Of a stretch of DNA of 64,000 nucleotides, positions 63,518 through 64,000 are shown piece after piece. The notes under the pieces are model-generated. The model was given only the letters and a program-made list of their open reading frames with translations, was not told the DNA's origin and made no database searches. Origin of the DNA: Epiperipatus broadwayi (lineage: Eukaryota; Onychophora; Udeonychophora; Euonychophora; Peripatidae); the NCBI GenBank assembly GCA_028023455.1, contig JAQFVV010006215.1, positions 13,247,473 through 13,311,472 of the forward strand, in the 5' to 3' direction. Numbering within the stretch: position 1 is the first letter of the stretch; the number at the start of each line of letters is the position of its first letter. A program made the translations under genes and the position numbers.

Positions 63518-64000
63518 ATTCTCTTCTATATAAATGTATGCGTGTGAATATATAAAAAAATTATTTCAACTATAAATTATCAAAAAAAATACATATATTT
63601 TTTAAATAAAATTATAATTTTTTATTTTATTCTATTTTTTAATACCCAGTCACACGAACTCAGGAAAATGATCATTGTTATGCATCATGAATAGAAAAAA
63701 ATTAAGTATTTTATACATGTTTATATTTAAAAAGCAATTTAAATTTAGAAAAGACGAGTAACAGAAAATACAATTTCAGAATTGTTGTTGAAGGAGATAT
63801 AAAAAAAAGAAAAATAGTATTTGTTTCATTGACCTCTAAAAATTTAAGAAAAAAATATAGAATAAAAGATATTTATTAAAAAGTAGAAAACAGAAAATAT
63901 TTAATAAAATTTAATGATCTTTTTATAATAATAAAAGGCCGAAATATTATATATTCATGTTTTGTTTAATATCAACAAAACAGAAAAAAGTTTAATTCAT

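Overview
This window looks like nuclear DNA from an invertebrate animal. It is roughly three-quarters A+T by eye, has long introns with GT-AG splice sites, and is packed with decayed transposable elements: LINEs, hAT, Merlin/IS1016-like, Ty3/Gypsy, hairpin MITEs and foldback satellites. I see no bacterial gene structure, CRISPR array or rRNA. The species cannot be fixed from the sequence; an arthropod or another transposon-rich invertebrate would fit.

The one host gene I can support runs on the minus strand from at least 48662 down to a stop codon at 6886-6888. I assembled six exons by hand (48550-48662, 33528-34142, 15878-15962, 15689-15725, 13335-13435, 6886-7014). Every junction has GT-AG borders and matching phase, giving one open frame of 359 residues. 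The 5' end is missing and probably lies beyond position 48662 or outside the window. The visible protein has a textbook PCNA-interacting motif (QALISSYF), a basic nuclear-localisation-like patch, a long Ser/Asp/Lys-rich disordered stretch, and a compact C-terminal part spread over four small exons. I do not recognise the family. A nuclear, PCNA-associated role in replication or repair is inferred.

The rest is introns and flanks filled with mobile DNA. 1-2700 holds a dispersed repeat interrupted by a 1.1-kb TA-flanked MITE; a related copy lies at 40590-42330. 7-13 kb has a dead hAT/ZMYM1-like transposase split by a near-perfect hairpin MITE, a 1.2-kb inverted repeat and a LINE relic. 16-33.5 kb (one 17.6-kb intron) is a cluster of foldback structures: two arrays of a ~330-bp satellite, each as direct copies followed by inverted copies, several hairpins, and a 1331-bp element with 28-bp TIRs and a perfect 8-bp target duplication. 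That element is CpG-rich and carries an open frame that could act as an alternative first exon. 37-39.3 kb is a decayed RTE-like LINE, and 49-50 kb is another LINE relic. 53.06-63.21 kb is a complete but dead Gypsy retrotransposon with 1.7-kb LTRs; its reverse transcriptase is interrupted by an insertion carrying a dead Merlin (IS1016/ISXO2-like) transposase.

The most interesting items are the unrecognised PIP-box gene, two possible alternative first exons in its largest intron (both ending in the phase the next exon needs), the paired foldback satellite arrays, and the CpG-rich TIR element.
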